From Candidatus Pseudoruminococcus merdavium (GTDB lineage: Bacteria; Bacillota; Clostridia; Oscillospirales; Ruminococcaceae): a stretch of 58,635 nucleotides of DNA. The DNA lies in the NCBI GenBank assembly GCA_904419745.1, contig CAJFSS010000017.1, forward strand, positions 1 to 58,635, in the 5' to 3' direction. The position numbers and the translations under genes were made by a program. Positions 18,548 through 27,846 of the stretch are shown piece after piece. The notes under the pieces were generated by a model. That model was not told the DNA's origin, made no database searches, and worked only from the letters and a program-made list of their open reading frames with translations. Each line of letters opens with the position of its first letter. Position 1 is the stretch's first letter.

Positions 18548-19555
18548 TTAACCCAAATTTGCGAAAAGCTGATCATATTCCGCCTGTAGGGTATCCCTTT
18601 CTGCGGCAATGCCATCCAGTTCGGACTGTAAGGAAGCTCTCTGCGCTTCATAAACGGACTGGCTTATTGTACCTGCGCGAAATTCCTGTTCTACCCGCTG
18701 TAAATCTCCATCTTTTAAGTCAAATTGTTTCTTTTGTTCCAACAGTGCGTTGGCTTTCTCCCACGCCGCCACGCTGTCAAAACTGGAGGAAACGTTGTAT
18801 GCAATTTCTATCCGGCTCTTTTCAAATCTGGCGATACTGTTATATGCGCTGGTGATATCTGAGAGGAACTGTGAATAATCATACCCGGAATAACCCTCTT
18901 CACTTTGCGCACCCGCTTCCATATATTGCGCCTTATACTGCTCAATTTCCTGATAATATTCTTTTATATCATCATCCAATTCCATGGCGCGTTCGACATA
19001 GTCTTCATATTTTTCCTGGTGTTCTTCAGCTTCCTGCTGCTGGGCCAGCTCCTTCTGATTTGCAAACTCTACTGAATCCGCATAATACAGATTCCCATCA
19101 AAACGATCGCTGTACAGGCTATAATCCTTGGGAAGATACAAAATTACATTGTTTGATTTGGAATCCGAGACAACCGATTCGATCATTGTCTTAATTGAGA
19201 AATTGAACATGGGAAGATCCTGTTTGATTCCAAGCATCACCGTAGTGCGATCAGTTTGCTCTGTGACCGTGACAATTGTCTGATAAAGCTGATTATGATA
19301 ATACTCTATGTGTGCCCTGTCATCTTCTGACTGCCGGACTTCCACATGAAACCAATATCCGCTGGATTCCAAATCAATCCGTTTGGCGCCGCTTACAACC
19401 GCCTGGTTTTGCTTATTTTCTTCGCTTTCCTGAAGGGCTGTGTTATAGATACTTGTAACGTCATGAATTGCAAAAGGGATGGAAATGGCAATTCCCAAAA
19501 AACTTACCCCCGCCACAATGCCCAATATCAGAACGATCCTTTTAAATATGCTCAT
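18548..19555 (-). CDS. DUF4097-like membrane-anchored protein with long coiled coil
   Basis: A 335-residue protein with an N-terminal transmembrane helix (about 8-30). A beta-rich domain (about 50-165, RIDLESSGYWFHVEVRQS ... NNVILYLPKDYSLYSDR) resembles the DUF4097 adhesin-like fold. It then has about 160 residues of charged coiled coil (QKELAQQQEAEEHQEKYEDY to the end). Its start overlaps the DUF1700 gene by 14 bases. The PadR-DUF1700-DUF4097 trio is common in Firmicutes and is thought to act in envelope stress. The coiled-coil extension in place of the usual long beta domain is unusual. Confidence 0.75.
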   Translation of the reverse strand: MSIFKRIVLILGIVAGVSFLGIAISIPFAIHDVTSIYNTALQESEENKQNQAVVSGAKRIDLESSGYWFHVEVRQSEDDRAHIEYYHNQLYQTIVTVTEQTDRTTVMLGIKQDLPMFNFSIKTMIESVVSDSKSNNVILYLPKDYSLYSDRFDGNLYYADSVEFANQKELAQQQEAEEHQEKYEDYVERAMELDDDIKEYYQEIEQYKAQYMEAGAQSEEGYSGYDYSQFLSDITSAYNSIARFEKSRIEIAYNVSSSFDSVAAWEKANALLEQKKQFDLKDGDLQRVEQEFRAGTISQSVYEAQRASLQSELDGIAAERDTLQAEYDQLFANLG

Positions 19556-20171
19556 GCTCTTCCTCCCCTTTCTGTTGCTTTCTCACTGGCTGAGTATAGC
19601 GGTGAAAGCGTTCGATCAAATAGCGGTAGCATTTACGCACCAGCCAGCAGAAGAAAATAGCTCCGAGGATTCCACACACGATGCTGAATATGCTGATAAA
19701 CAAAATGCAAATCCCAATCCAGAAAGTGCTAAATACAAAGGAGGAGACCGCCAGGACCAGCCCAAATACCCCTGCAACCGCCATGCAGACAAAAATCACT
19801 ACTGCGGAACCCAAAATTCCAAATAAAGGCGGTATAACAATAACCATCAAAAATACCAGGAGTATCAAAAGGAAAAAACCGCCGATATTTAAATCCTTGA
19901 CCTTACGGGTCATTTTGGCGTAATCAATTTTGGCACGGTTCTTCCTGCGTTGCGGTTCCTCCCCCTTTTCCTCTGTCAGAATCTGCTGCGCAACCTCATA
20001 AGGAGAACCAAGGCCCGCTGAAATTTCATCCTCTGTTTTTCCCTGGTTTTTTCCATCCTCAAAATATTCCGCATAATCCCGCATGATTTCATAAATCTCT
20101 TCTTCCGGTATCTGCCGTTTCAAATACCGTTCGAGACTGGACAAATAATCAAGCTTTGTCATCGTCTTCAC
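19542..20171 (-). CDS. DUF1700 (HAAS domain) membrane protein
   Basis: A 209-residue protein. The N-terminal HAAS signature is clear: LDYLSSLERYLKRQIPEEEI, MRDYAEYFEDG and GLGSPYEVAQQIL. Four hydrophobic helices follow (about 95-185). It overlaps the padR gene by 23 bases and the next gene by 14 bases, so the three are translationally coupled. The family typically senses or transmits envelope state with its PadR regulator; the mechanism is not established. Confidence 0.9.
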   Translation of the reverse strand: MKTMTKLDYLSSLERYLKRQIPEEEIYEIMRDYAEYFEDGKNQGKTEDEISAGLGSPYEVAQQILTEEKGEEPQRRKNRAKIDYAKMTRKVKDLNIGGFFLLILLVFLMVIVIPPLFGILGSAVVIFVCMAVAGVFGLVLAVSSFVFSTFWIGICILFISIFSIVCGILGAIFFCWLVRKCYRYLIERFHRYTQPVRKQQKGEEEHEHI

Positions 20172-20475
20172 CTCTCAAAATCTCATTTACCATACCAGAA
20201 AATTCTTTCCACTCTTCTTTGAGCGACCACAGATAACCTCTGCCCTTGACCGTCATCCGATAATATTTTCTGGCCGGACCACCGCTGCTCTCCACCAGAT
20301 AGGTTTCAAAATAATCTTCCTGTGTGAGCCTGCGCAGGATGGGATACACCGTGCCTTCGTTGATTTCTGTGTAAGAGGCAATGTTCTGTACAACCTCATA
20401 ACCATACATATCATGCCGGTCAATCAAAGCAAGAATACACATTTCAATCACACCTTTACGAAACTGTGTGTTCAT
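20149..20475 (-). CDS. PadR family transcriptional regulator
   Basis: A 108-residue winged-helix regulator: CILALIDRHDMYGYEVVQNI, INEGTVYPILRRLTQEDYFETY and GGPARKYYRMTVKGRGYL are diagnostic for PadR. It is the first gene of the module with DUF1700 and the DUF4097-like protein and probably represses its own promoter, whose spacer holds a perfect palindrome. The ATG at 20475 follows GGTGGTG. Confidence 0.93.
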   Translation of the reverse strand: MNTQFRKGVIEMCILALIDRHDMYGYEVVQNIASYTEINEGTVYPILRRLTQEDYFETYLVESSGGPARKYYRMTVKGRGYLWSLKEEWKEFSGMVNEILRGEDDDKA

Positions 20476-20496
20476 GGACTCACCACCTTTAATTGC

Positions 20497-20525
20497 ATTA
20501 TAGCACAGTACTGTTTATTACACAA
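20497..20525 (-). promoter_or_regulatory. padR promoter with palindromic operator
   Basis: Minus strand TTGTGT (20520-20525), 17 bases, TATAAT (20497-20502). The spacer contains the palindrome ACAGTACTGT (20505-20514). CACAATA (20521-20527) also has an inverted partner TATTGTG at 20560-20566. These are likely PadR operators; binding is inferred. Confidence 0.7.
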
Positions 20526-20750
20526 TACTAAATTTTAAAAAATACTTGGTGGTCTTTATTATTGTGCAATATTTATAGGAAAGGCGATCTATACAGAATC
20601 TAATTGTAACTTAGTACAGCTTTTCCCTATCTTTTGTCAGAAAATCAAGATATAATAACAGAAGAGTGGGTTTCCATTAGGTAGTTTTGTGTAGGAAACC
20701 AGAAAGTATTATCCATGTATGGATCAGAATTTTATAGAAAGGGGATTGTT

Positions 20751-21719
20751 ATGAAATTTGGAGTGAGTTCCTATTCTTTTGTCAAAAAACTTAACAGCGG
20801 GGAAATGACCATTTTCGACGCCATTGAATTTGCAAAAAACGCCGGATACGACGCCATGGATTTTGCAGATTTTGCCCCAGCCGATTTAGCAGAACCGGAA
20901 TTTGCAAAACATGTGCATGAAAAATGCGTCGAGGTTGGCATTACTCCTTCCTGCTATGCGGTGTGCGGTGATCTTGTCCGGCCGGATGGGCGCACAGTGG
21001 AAGAAGAGGTTGCTCGTTTTAAGCACCATGTAGACATTGCAGAAATCCTTGGATGCAACAAAATGCGTTTTGACACAACCAAATACTATCCGGAAGACGG
21101 CTCCTGCAAGAGTTTCCGTGATGTTGCCGACCGGATTGCCCCAATGATCCGGGAAATCAGCGAATATGCCCGCAGCAAGGGGATTTTGACTTTATCGGAA
21201 AACCATTATCAGTTTTTCCAGGACAGCGAGCGGATGGACTATTTAATGGAGCAGGTACATTGTGACAATCACAAGCTCCTGATTGACGTAGGGAATTTCC
21301 TGTGTGCGGACGAAAACCCAATCCATGCGGTTGGCCGCCTTTCCCAGTATGCTGGCCATGTCCATGTCAAGGATTTTCTGTACCGAAATGGCGAAGTGAT
21401 AAGCCCATTTACGATTTGGGGGAAACCGGATGAATCGGTTGAACACTCCAAAGACGGAAAAATCATGCCCGCTTTTTCTAAAAAGGGAGCGGACGGTATC
21501 CCCTTTGGCGGGGGATGGCTCAAAACCCGTGGAAATAACTTCATCCGGGGAACCGTCCTTGGAAATGGGGTTGTCCCCGTCCATCAATGCCTGGATTTAA
21601 TCCACAGCGCCGGGTACGACGATGTAATTGCCCTGGAATTTGAAGGGCTGGAAGAGCCGCTTGATGCAGTCCTTCTGGGACTCAAATACATGCAGTATTT
21701 CTGTGGACAATACCGATAA
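20751..21719 (+). CDS. Sugar phosphate isomerase/epimerase-like TIM barrel protein
   Basis: A 322-residue protein of the AP-endonuclease-2/xylose-isomerase-like TIM barrel superfamily. Metal-binding positions are suggested by LSENHYQF (Glu about 158), LLIDVGNFLC (Asp), HVHVKDFLY (His, Asp) and IALEFEG (Glu). Substrate unknown; typical ones are keto sugars or inositol derivatives. The ATG at 20751 has AAAGGGG 6 bases upstream. A -10 like TATAAT at 20651-20656 lies upstream without a good -35. It is a single gene with its own terminator. Confidence 0.85.
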   Translation: MKFGVSSYSFVKKLNSGEMTIFDAIEFAKNAGYDAMDFADFAPADLAEPEFAKHVHEKCVEVGITPSCYAVCGDLVRPDGRTVEEEVARFKHHVDIAEILGCNKMRFDTTKYYPEDGSCKSFRDVADRIAPMIREISEYARSKGILTLSENHYQFFQDSERMDYLMEQVHCDNHKLLIDVGNFLCADENPIHAVGRLSQYAGHVHVKDFLYRNGEVISPFTIWGKPDESVEHSKDGKIMPAFSKKGADGIPFGGGWLKTRGNNFIRGTVLGNGVVPVHQCLDLIHSAGYDDVIALEFEGLEEPLDAVLLGLKYMQYFCGQYR

Positions 21720-21723
21720 AATA

Positions 21724-21758
21724 AAAACAGAGCCGGAACCATTTCGGCTCTGTTTTTT
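21724..21758 (+). terminator. Terminator of the TIM barrel gene
   Basis: Stem AAAACAGAGCCG / CGGCTCTGTTTT with a 9-base loop, then TT. The next 230 bases (to 21992) hold nothing I can identify. Confidence 0.85.
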
Positions 21759-21992
21759 ATATGGAAATACAGTTCAGTTGAACAAATCATTCCAATTTTT
21801 TGGTGTTTCAGAAAATGTTCTTCTGAGTTTCCAACTGCCACATGTTTCAAAAGCTTCCAAACGCAGGCACTTGTTCTATAAGTTGGCCTTTTGCGAAATG
21901 GGAGCCATGGACTACACTGCAAATCCCAACCACATTCCTCTCTGTTTGGAAAACCCATGCCCATCACGCTATCATGGATACAAAACTGGATT

Positions 21993-22409
21993 TTAACGGG
22001 TTCTTTTTATGGAAATAACCCGGTTTTCCTCAGCCACAATACGATAGTCCCCGCTTTGGAACACAATCCGCCCTTTTCCATAAGTGATGATCCGTTCAAT
22101 CCCAGCACAGAGCTGTCTTCCCTGTTCCCGTCCGATTGGTCGTTCAAACTCCACAAAGCCATCCTCCACGCCACGCCGAAACAATTCCATCATCTGTTCC
22201 TCCGGATTCGCCGGATATTCCGCCTGCTTATAAAAATTACATGGTTTGCAGCAGAGCACTAGATTGTAAAATTGTCCCGGCCCACCTGCCGAGCGTGGAA
22301 GGTAGTGATCCAAAGTCGCGTTTTTCATATTCAGCCGTTTTCCGCAATAATAGCATCGCCCCTGTTCCCGAAGGAAGATATAGCGTTTGACTGTTTTATC
22401 CCGCAGCAT
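21993..22409 (-). CDS. HNH endonuclease family protein
   Basis: A 138-residue protein with a compact HNH/McrA-like nuclease core: CYYCG, LDHYLPRSAGG (the catalytic His region), then NLVLCCKPCN, so four Cys bind a structural zinc. A 60-residue C-terminal extension is predicted to be mixed alpha/beta. There is no sign of a homing intron or phage. The substrate could be DNA in repair, restriction or another role. Confidence 0.85.
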   Translation of the reverse strand: MLRDKTVKRYIFLREQGRCYYCGKRLNMKNATLDHYLPRSAGGPGQFYNLVLCCKPCNFYKQAEYPANPEEQMMELFRRGVEDGFVEFERPIGREQGRQLCAGIERIITYGKGRIVFQSGDYRIVAEENRVISIKRTR

Positions 22410-22428
22410 GCTTTTTCGCCCCTGTCAC

Positions 22429-22459
22429 AAAAAAGCGGCGGAAAATCCGCCGCTTTTTT
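22429..22459 (-). terminator. Terminator of the degV gene
   Basis: The 14-bp stem aaaaaagcggcgga / tccgccgctttttt sits 8 bases after the DegV stop. Confidence 0.9.
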
Positions 22460-22466
22460 CTCTCAT

Positions 22467-23345
22467 TTACCGTTCCTCTCCAAGGAAAAAGAGCGCCACT
22501 GTTCCCGGGCCTGAATGGGCCCCAATGACCGGCCCAATATAGTTGATTAAAAAAGATTCCACTCCGCAGCGTTCTTTTACCCGGTCGGCAACATACTGGG
22601 CGTCTGCCTCGCAGTCCCCATGGCTGATAAAAACTCTCGGATTTTTTCCCCGAAACTTGCCAAGCTGTTTTTCCATATTGTCAACCAGTGCATTCAAGGA
22701 CTGTTTTCTCCCGCGCACCTTGGCAATGGGAATCAAGCGCCCCTCGTCATCCACATGCAGGACGGGCTTGACATTGAGCATGGAGCCAAAAATTGCTGCC
22801 GCTTTGGAGACACGGCCGCCCCTGTGCAGATGGAACAGGTCATCCACTGTGAAATTGTGGCAGATATATCCCTTGTTTTCTTCCAGCCAATCGCGGACAG
22901 TATCAATGTCATTGCCTTCCAGTTTCATGCGCACGGCATAATCAATCAACAACCCTTCTCCCAGGGAGGCACACAGGGAATCCACCACATAGACCTTGGA
23001 ATCCGGATACTTTTCGGATAATTCCTGCGCAGCAAGCCGTTCGCTGTTATAGGTTCCGCTGAGTGCAGAGGAAAATGCAATACAAAGCACATCGATCCCC
23101 TGTTTCAAATACCCTTCAAAAACGACCATTGCCTTTTCAGGGGTGACCTGCGCAGTAATGGGCATATTGCCTGCACGCATTTTTGCATAGAAATCCTTCG
23201 GGGTAAGGCGATCGTTTCCCTCCCCAGTATAGGTTTTGGATTCAATCGTATATGGCATCGGAAGAAGAACCAACCCGTTTTGGGTAAGATAGTCCTCCGG
23301 CAGATCACAGCATGGGTCTGTAATGATAACATATTCCCTGTTCAT
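22467..23345 (-). CDS. DegV family fatty-acid-binding protein
   Basis: A 292-residue DegV protein. Firmicute relatives (FakB) bind free fatty acids and present them to the kinase FakA. The N-terminal IITDPCCDLPEDY replaces the more usual TDS-D-P, the SSALSGTYNSER loop holds the ligand carboxylate, and HRGGRVSKAAAIFGSMLNVKPVL is diagnostic. The ATG at 23345 has AGAGGTG upstream; a GTG three codons earlier overlaps that site. No fakA is nearby. Confidence 0.9.
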   Translation of the reverse strand: MNREYVIITDPCCDLPEDYLTQNGLVLLPMPYTIESKTYTGEGNDRLTPKDFYAKMRAGNMPITAQVTPEKAMVVFEGYLKQGIDVLCIAFSSALSGTYNSERLAAQELSEKYPDSKVYVVDSLCASLGEGLLIDYAVRMKLEGNDIDTVRDWLEENKGYICHNFTVDDLFHLHRGGRVSKAAAIFGSMLNVKPVLHVDDEGRLIPIAKVRGRKQSLNALVDNMEKQLGKFRGKNPRVFISHGDCEADAQYVADRVKERCGVESFLINYIGPVIGAHSGPGTVALFFLGEER

Positions 23346-23397
23346 TTTGAACACCTCTTTTCAGGGCACGTCAAGTGCGCCCCGCTTTTCTTTTTTT

Positions 23398-23426
23398 ATT
23401 ATAATATAGTTCCACAAATCAGGCAA
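23398..23426 (-). promoter_or_regulatory. Promoter of the degV gene
   Basis: Minus strand TTGCCT (23421-23426), 17 bases, TATAAT (23398-23403). Confidence 0.75.
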
Positions 23427-23462
23427 GCAAATCCAGGAAATCTCTAAACAAAATTCATAATC

Positions 23463-24188
23463 TTATTCCATTTTTTGTTTTTGTGTCTGTGCATTATAAT
23501 CATTGAGTTTGGAAAGCGTGGAGGATTGCCCATCGGTAACTTCGGTAAAGGATTCCGGTACGTCGCCTACAATAACCGTCTGCGCAATCTGAAAACTGCT
23601 TGTCACATCCGTTGTTTGGGAGTATCCAGGAATCAGGGCAGTGACTTTCACCTTGATTTCTAAGACAATCTGGTGCAATGTCTGATTAATGCCGGCAGTT
23701 TGAAAATTGCTTTTGAGCTCCGATTCCACATATCCCTCCGGTATTACGCGGAAACTGATTTGAGGGCCATGCCCGGAGAGAAAAGCCCCTCCAAACAGGG
23801 TGCCTACGGGCAGTCGGATTTCCTGATACTCCGGATCGGAAAGCCGATCCATCACTGCATCCAACAGGGCGGCATTGATTTGATTTGCTGTAACCGTGTC
23901 CGTCTGGATGGCTGCAATATCCCCCTGTGTATTCTTAACTAGGGTGACAAAAGAACTATAGGTGACGCCCAATTCCTCCAGTTCTGCACTGACTGCGTCA
24001 TTGATGGCCTGGGTCGCCGCATTTTTTGCCTGATACATCGCAGATTTTTTTATAATTGGCCGCATCTTCCAATCCAAAAACAAAAAAACTGCAACCAGAA
24101 GCAGCAAAATCCAAAACAACCGCAAAAGAAACCGCCGTTTTTCCCGAGGACTCCGAATCCGTTTTGACGCCATCACTCTCACATCCAT
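23463..24188 (-). CDS. yunB: Sporulation protein YunB
   Basis: A 241-residue protein with a basic N-terminus and one transmembrane helix (about 26-43), then an extracytoplasmic domain. Family landmarks: AINDAVSAELEELGVTYSSFV, RLPVGTLFGGAFLSGHGPQI and a C-terminal KVTALIPGYSQTTDV. In Bacillus subtilis yunB is in the mother-cell sigma-E regulon and needed for efficient sporulation. The ATG at 24188 has a poor ribosome-binding site (AAGGGAA), so ATG at 24173 after GTGAGAGTG is an alternative. Confidence 0.9.
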   Translation of the reverse strand: MDVRVMASKRIRSPREKRRFLLRLFWILLLLVAVFLFLDWKMRPIIKKSAMYQAKNAATQAINDAVSAELEELGVTYSSFVTLVKNTQGDIAAIQTDTVTANQINAALLDAVMDRLSDPEYQEIRLPVGTLFGGAFLSGHGPQISFRVIPEGYVESELKSNFQTAGINQTLHQIVLEIKVKVTALIPGYSQTTDVTSSFQIAQTVIVGDVPESFTEVTDGQSSTLSKLNDYNAQTQKQKME

Positions 24189-24248
24189 TTTCCCTTTTCT
24201 CTATAAATATGGGAAAAGCCAAAAAAATGTGCAAAACAGCGCCAAAAC

Positions 24249-25613
24249 TCACTGGAAATGCTCCATTATGAAATGAAGCGCCTTTTCCTTGCCCTGATAC
24301 GGTGGATAGCGAAACTGAATCCGGAGTCCGGATTTTATCATCACGCTTTGATAATGGGTAAAGGTATCAAAGCTCTTCTTGCCATGGTAGCAACCCATCC
24401 CACTCATCCCCACTCCTCCAAAGGGGAGTTTCGATGATGTGATATGAATTAAGGTATCCCCAATACATCCCCCGCCAAAGGAAACCGCCTCCATCACGCG
24501 TCTGCAAAAAGCTCTGTCTTTGGAAAACAGATAGAGAGCAAGGGGATGTTCCTGCTTTTGCAAAACCCGGATCAATTCCTCTTCATCCTGATAAGTAAGC
24601 ACGGGCAGCAAAGGGCCAAAAATCTCCTCTTTCATTACTAAATCATCCCATGTTATAGGGTCAAGCAGCGTTGGTTCAATTTTTTGGCTGTCCTTGTCCC
24701 ATTTCCCGCCAAAAGCAATTTTCTCCGGGACTATCAGCCTGGTCAAACGTTCAAAATGCCTTTGGCTGATGATTTTGCAGTACTCCGGATTCTTGAGCGG
24801 GGTATTCCCATACTGCGCTATGATTTGTCGTATGCATTCTTCTATCAGGGATTCCTTTACAGAGGAATGGACCAGCAGGTAATCCGGCGCCACGCAGGTT
24901 TGTCCCGCATTGATAAGTTTTCCCCAGATAATCCGCCTGGCCGCCAGGGAAAGATCCGCGGTGGGATCCACAATACAGGGGCTTTTTCCTCCCAGTTCCA
25001 AAGTAACGGGTACCAGATTTTCCGCTGCAGCCTGCATCACCTTTCGGCCCACCTGCGTACTCCCGGTAAAAAAGATATGATCATATCTCTGGCGGGTTAG
25101 CTCTGCACTTACACAGGCGTCTCCTTGCACTGCACAGACATGTTCTTCTGAAAAGGTATCTCTTATCAGTTGGGAAATAGCCTTGGCACTGTGCGGCGCA
25201 TATTCCGAACACTTGAGCGTCACACAGTTGCCCGCCGCCACCGCACCAATCAGAGGCGCCAGGGACAGAAGGAGAGGATAATTCCATGGTGCGATGATGA
25301 GCGCAACACCCAGCGGGCGCGGGAAAATCCTCCCCTTGGCGGGATAGTGCATCAACGGCGCCGCGACCCTTTTGGGTTTTGCCCATTTTTTAAGATGGCG
25401 CAGCGCCTCCTCTAACTCCCCATACAAAAGACCAAGTTCCGTCTCGTACCCTTCAAATGCGCTTTTTCCCAAATCCTTGTGCAGAGCGGCCAGAAGCTGA
25501 GGTTCATGGAGGGTAAGTTGTCTTTTAAGCGAACAAAGGGCTTCCCTGCGAAAGCGGATGGGCAAAGTCCTGCCCGTAGAGAAATATTCTCTTTGCCTTT
25601 TGAGTATTTTCAT
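24249..25613 (-). CDS. Aldehyde dehydrogenase, class 3 type
   Basis: A 454-residue NAD(P)-dependent aldehyde dehydrogenase of the short ALDH3/YwdH group. The catalytic Cys is in NAGQTCVAPDYLLV, the general base Glu in VTLELGGKSPCIVDPTAD, and the cofactor pocket in FFTGSTQVGRKVM; PFGGVGMSGMGCYHGKKSF ends the barrel-like core. The start is ATG 25613 with GGGGAG 7 bases upstream. It follows the M16 peptidase gene by 14 bases. The substrate cannot be read from sequence; medium- or long-chain aldehydes are usual for this class. Confidence 0.93.
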   Translation of the reverse strand: MKILKRQREYFSTGRTLPIRFRREALCSLKRQLTLHEPQLLAALHKDLGKSAFEGYETELGLLYGELEEALRHLKKWAKPKRVAAPLMHYPAKGRIFPRPLGVALIIAPWNYPLLLSLAPLIGAVAAGNCVTLKCSEYAPHSAKAISQLIRDTFSEEHVCAVQGDACVSAELTRQRYDHIFFTGSTQVGRKVMQAAAENLVPVTLELGGKSPCIVDPTADLSLAARRIIWGKLINAGQTCVAPDYLLVHSSVKESLIEECIRQIIAQYGNTPLKNPEYCKIISQRHFERLTRLIVPEKIAFGGKWDKDSQKIEPTLLDPITWDDLVMKEEIFGPLLPVLTYQDEEELIRVLQKQEHPLALYLFSKDRAFCRRVMEAVSFGGGCIGDTLIHITSSKLPFGGVGMSGMGCYHGKKSFDTFTHYQSVMIKSGLRIQFRYPPYQGKEKALHFIMEHFQ

Positions 25614-25627
25614 TCCTTTGCTCCCCT

Positions 25628-26983
25628 TTACATGCACAAAAGATTGTTCCGAAATTGCCGTTTTTCATTCAAGTCCATGGAAGATTTGACCACACATACC
25701 AAATGGGAAGGGATCAGCACCTCCTGTGCAATTTGCATTATGCGCTCCGGTGTGACCTTCCGGTAGGCCTGCGCCTGTTGAAGGATATCGGTATAGCCCG
25801 CGTGCATGATATGGTTTTCATACGCCATATGCCAATTCAATCGCTCCGGGTCGTCGAGCATCATGGCGTTGTTGTCCTCATATTCCGGTAAAATCAGGGA
25901 GATGTCCTCTTCCCCAACCTTTTCTTTTACCGAACGGAACACCTCTGCGCACAGCTTGGCAGACTGGACAGCTCTGGATGGAGAAACCGCATATCCCACG
26001 CTCAGTATCCCCAAATTTGGGTAGAGCGTACAATCCGGGTCAAAGTCATAGATAAACCCTGTTTCTTCTGACAATTTCATTTTAAACCGTCCCAGTTCCC
26101 CAAAAAAGAGGATAGCATACAGCAAATCGATTTCCGCCATGGTATAACGCGACATATCCAAGTCAAAAGACAAAGCGATTTCGACAAGAGAGGAATTTTT
26201 CTGTTCCTGGGCCATCCACCGAATATTTCCCTTTCTGGCGCAAAACTGTTCCGGAACGGGGGCAAGATTTTTCCGGCTGCACTGCCTGTGACTGACAGGG
26301 TATTTTTCAATTTCCTCTGCCAGGATAGCGGGCCCATCTGGGGGGATATTCCCGGTCACATAGAAAAATAAATTGTCCGTTGTAAAAATCTCCCGCTGTT
26401 TGGCCTGCAAATCCTGTAGTTTGATCCTCTGCACTCCAGTAATGGTACCGGCAATTGCTCTTGCAAGGGGTGTTTTCGCAAAGGCGGCACGGTCACAAAA
26501 CACCTGTGCAGAATGTTCCTGTTCTTCTTCCCGGATTTCGCTTTGTATTCTTCCACGTTCCAAGGAGACGTCCTGTACCGTTGCCTGGAGGGGAGCAAGT
26601 AACCCCGTAAGAAGCTGTACACATCTGGTAAAATGGCGCGGAGCGGCGGATATCAGAAAATGCAATACATTCTGGTATGTATAGGCATTGAATTGGGCGC
26701 CGATTTTTTGCAATTCCCGGTACAGCTGCACCTGCGGTATCCCCGCAAGATTTCTGAAAAAAATATGTTCTAAAAAATGGGTAATCCCATGTTCTTGTTC
26801 CGATTCATACAAAATACCGGCTTTTACCGTCAATGTAAGGCAAACACTGTGTAGATGGGGCTGTGGATAACAGTATACACAAATCCCGTTTTGGGTTGTA
26901 AATTGTTGTTCGATGGCAATCTCCTCCCTATTCCCCTGATACAATATGGTCTGCTTTCCAACAAGGTATTCCCATTGTAACAT
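25628..26983 (-). CDS. M16 family (insulinase-like) metallopeptidase
   Basis: The zinc motif HFLEH (HxxEH) and a later Glu in ERGRIQSEIREEEQ show an active M16 N-lobe. The second half (from about residue 250) is the non-catalytic C-lobe. The start is uncertain. The ATG at 26983 (MLQWEYL...) gives 451 residues but has only GGATGG upstream. A very strong GGGAGGAG lies about 20 codons inside, before ATT/ATC codons in frame, and would give about 430 residues, close to the YmfH-type length. The frame is open upstream to 27202, which runs into the rubrerythrin terminator, so that part is probably not translated. Likely co-transcribed with the aldehyde dehydrogenase and yunB. Confidence 0.85.
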   Translation of the reverse strand: MLQWEYLVGKQTILYQGNREEIAIEQQFTTQNGICVYCYPQPHLHSVCLTLTVKAGILYESEQEHGITHFLEHIFFRNLAGIPQVQLYRELQKIGAQFNAYTYQNVLHFLISAAPRHFTRCVQLLTGLLAPLQATVQDVSLERGRIQSEIREEEQEHSAQVFCDRAAFAKTPLARAIAGTITGVQRIKLQDLQAKQREIFTTDNLFFYVTGNIPPDGPAILAEEIEKYPVSHRQCSRKNLAPVPEQFCARKGNIRWMAQEQKNSSLVEIALSFDLDMSRYTMAEIDLLYAILFFGELGRFKMKLSEETGFIYDFDPDCTLYPNLGILSVGYAVSPSRAVQSAKLCAEVFRSVKEKVGEEDISLILPEYEDNNAMMLDDPERLNWHMAYENHIMHAGYTDILQQAQAYRKVTPERIMQIAQEVLIPSHLVCVVKSSMDLNEKRQFRNNLLCM

Positions 26984-27165
26984 ATTTCCATCCGTAATTG
27001 GAAATACAAAAAACAATTGTGTCCATAGGGGCTCTATTTCTCTTCCCGTTTTCCAAACGACCTTGTTTTCTTTAAAATATCCGTTCGCGTTGGAATTTGC
27101 TCCCACCTTTTTATTGACAATATTAGTACAGACAGTGATTGACCCCATCCAATTGCTTGACAACA

Positions 27166-27198
27166 TAAAAAGAGGGAACAGCTTTTCTGTTCCCTCTT
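27166..27198 (-). terminator. Terminator of the rubrerythrin gene
   Basis: Stem aagagggaacag / ctgttccctctt with a 5-base loop; the minus-strand side ends in TTTTAT. Confidence 0.88.
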
Positions 27199-27225
27199 CC
27201 AAAATCGTGATTTATAAGCCGTTTC

Positions 27226-27771
27226 TTATTTACCAAAGTAACGGTTGAGGAGACCCTCAAATGCTTTGCCGTGACGTGCTTCGTCGCGAGCCATCTCATG
27301 AACGGTGTCGTGGATAGCGTCGAGGTTAGCTTCTTTTGCACGTTTTGCCAGGTCAAATTTCCCAGCCGTAGCGCCATTCTCTGCCTCTACACGCATCTCA
27401 AGGTTTTTCTTGGTGCTGTCGGTGACAACTTCGCCAAGAAGTTCTGCGAATTTTGCAGCATGCTCTGCTTCCTCATAAGCTGCTTTTTCCCAGTACAGGC
27501 CAATTTCCGGATAGCCCTCTCTATGAGCAACGCGAGCCATAGCGAGGTACATACCAACTTCGGTGCATTCGCCCTGGAAATTTGCTCTGAGGTCGTCGAT
27601 GATATCCTGGCTTGCACCCTGTGCAACGCCTACGACATGCTCAGCAGCCCAGGATTTTTCACCCTTCTGCTCAACAAATTTTTCCTTTGGAGCCTTGCAC
27701 TGCGGGCAAAAATCCGGCGCAGTCTCGCCCTCATACACATAACCACAAACAGAGCATACAAACTTTTTCAT
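27226..27771 (-). CDS. Reverse rubrerythrin (N-terminal rubredoxin domain)
   Basis: A 181-residue non-haem iron protein that reduces peroxide and protects anaerobes from oxygen. The rubredoxin domain comes first ([20 protein letters not shown], residues 5-24), opposite to classical rubrerythrin. It is followed by a ferritin-like four-helix diiron domain with [27 protein letters not shown] and [25 protein letters not shown] precedes the ATG. A separate promoter and terminator enclose the gene. Confidence 0.95.
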   Translation of the reverse strand: MKKFVCSVCGYVYEGETAPDFCPQCKAPKEKFVEQKGEKSWAAEHVVGVAQGASQDIIDDLRANFQGECTEVGMYLAMARVAHREGYPEIGLYWEKAAYEEAEHAAKFAELLGEVVTDSTKKNLEMRVEAENGATAGKFDLAKRAKEANLDAIHDTVHEMARDEARHGKAFEGLLNRYFGK

Positions 27772-27846
27772 TTTTCTTTCCTCCTAAAAAATGGTTTGTT
27801 AATCAGAATCATTACTATTAAGTGTTTCTTTTCTTACCGTGATTAA

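Noticed and set aside
21759-21992. Possible short gene after the TIM barrel gene
   Set aside because: The open frames here lack ribosome-binding sites and recognisable residues; I see nothing to support a gene.
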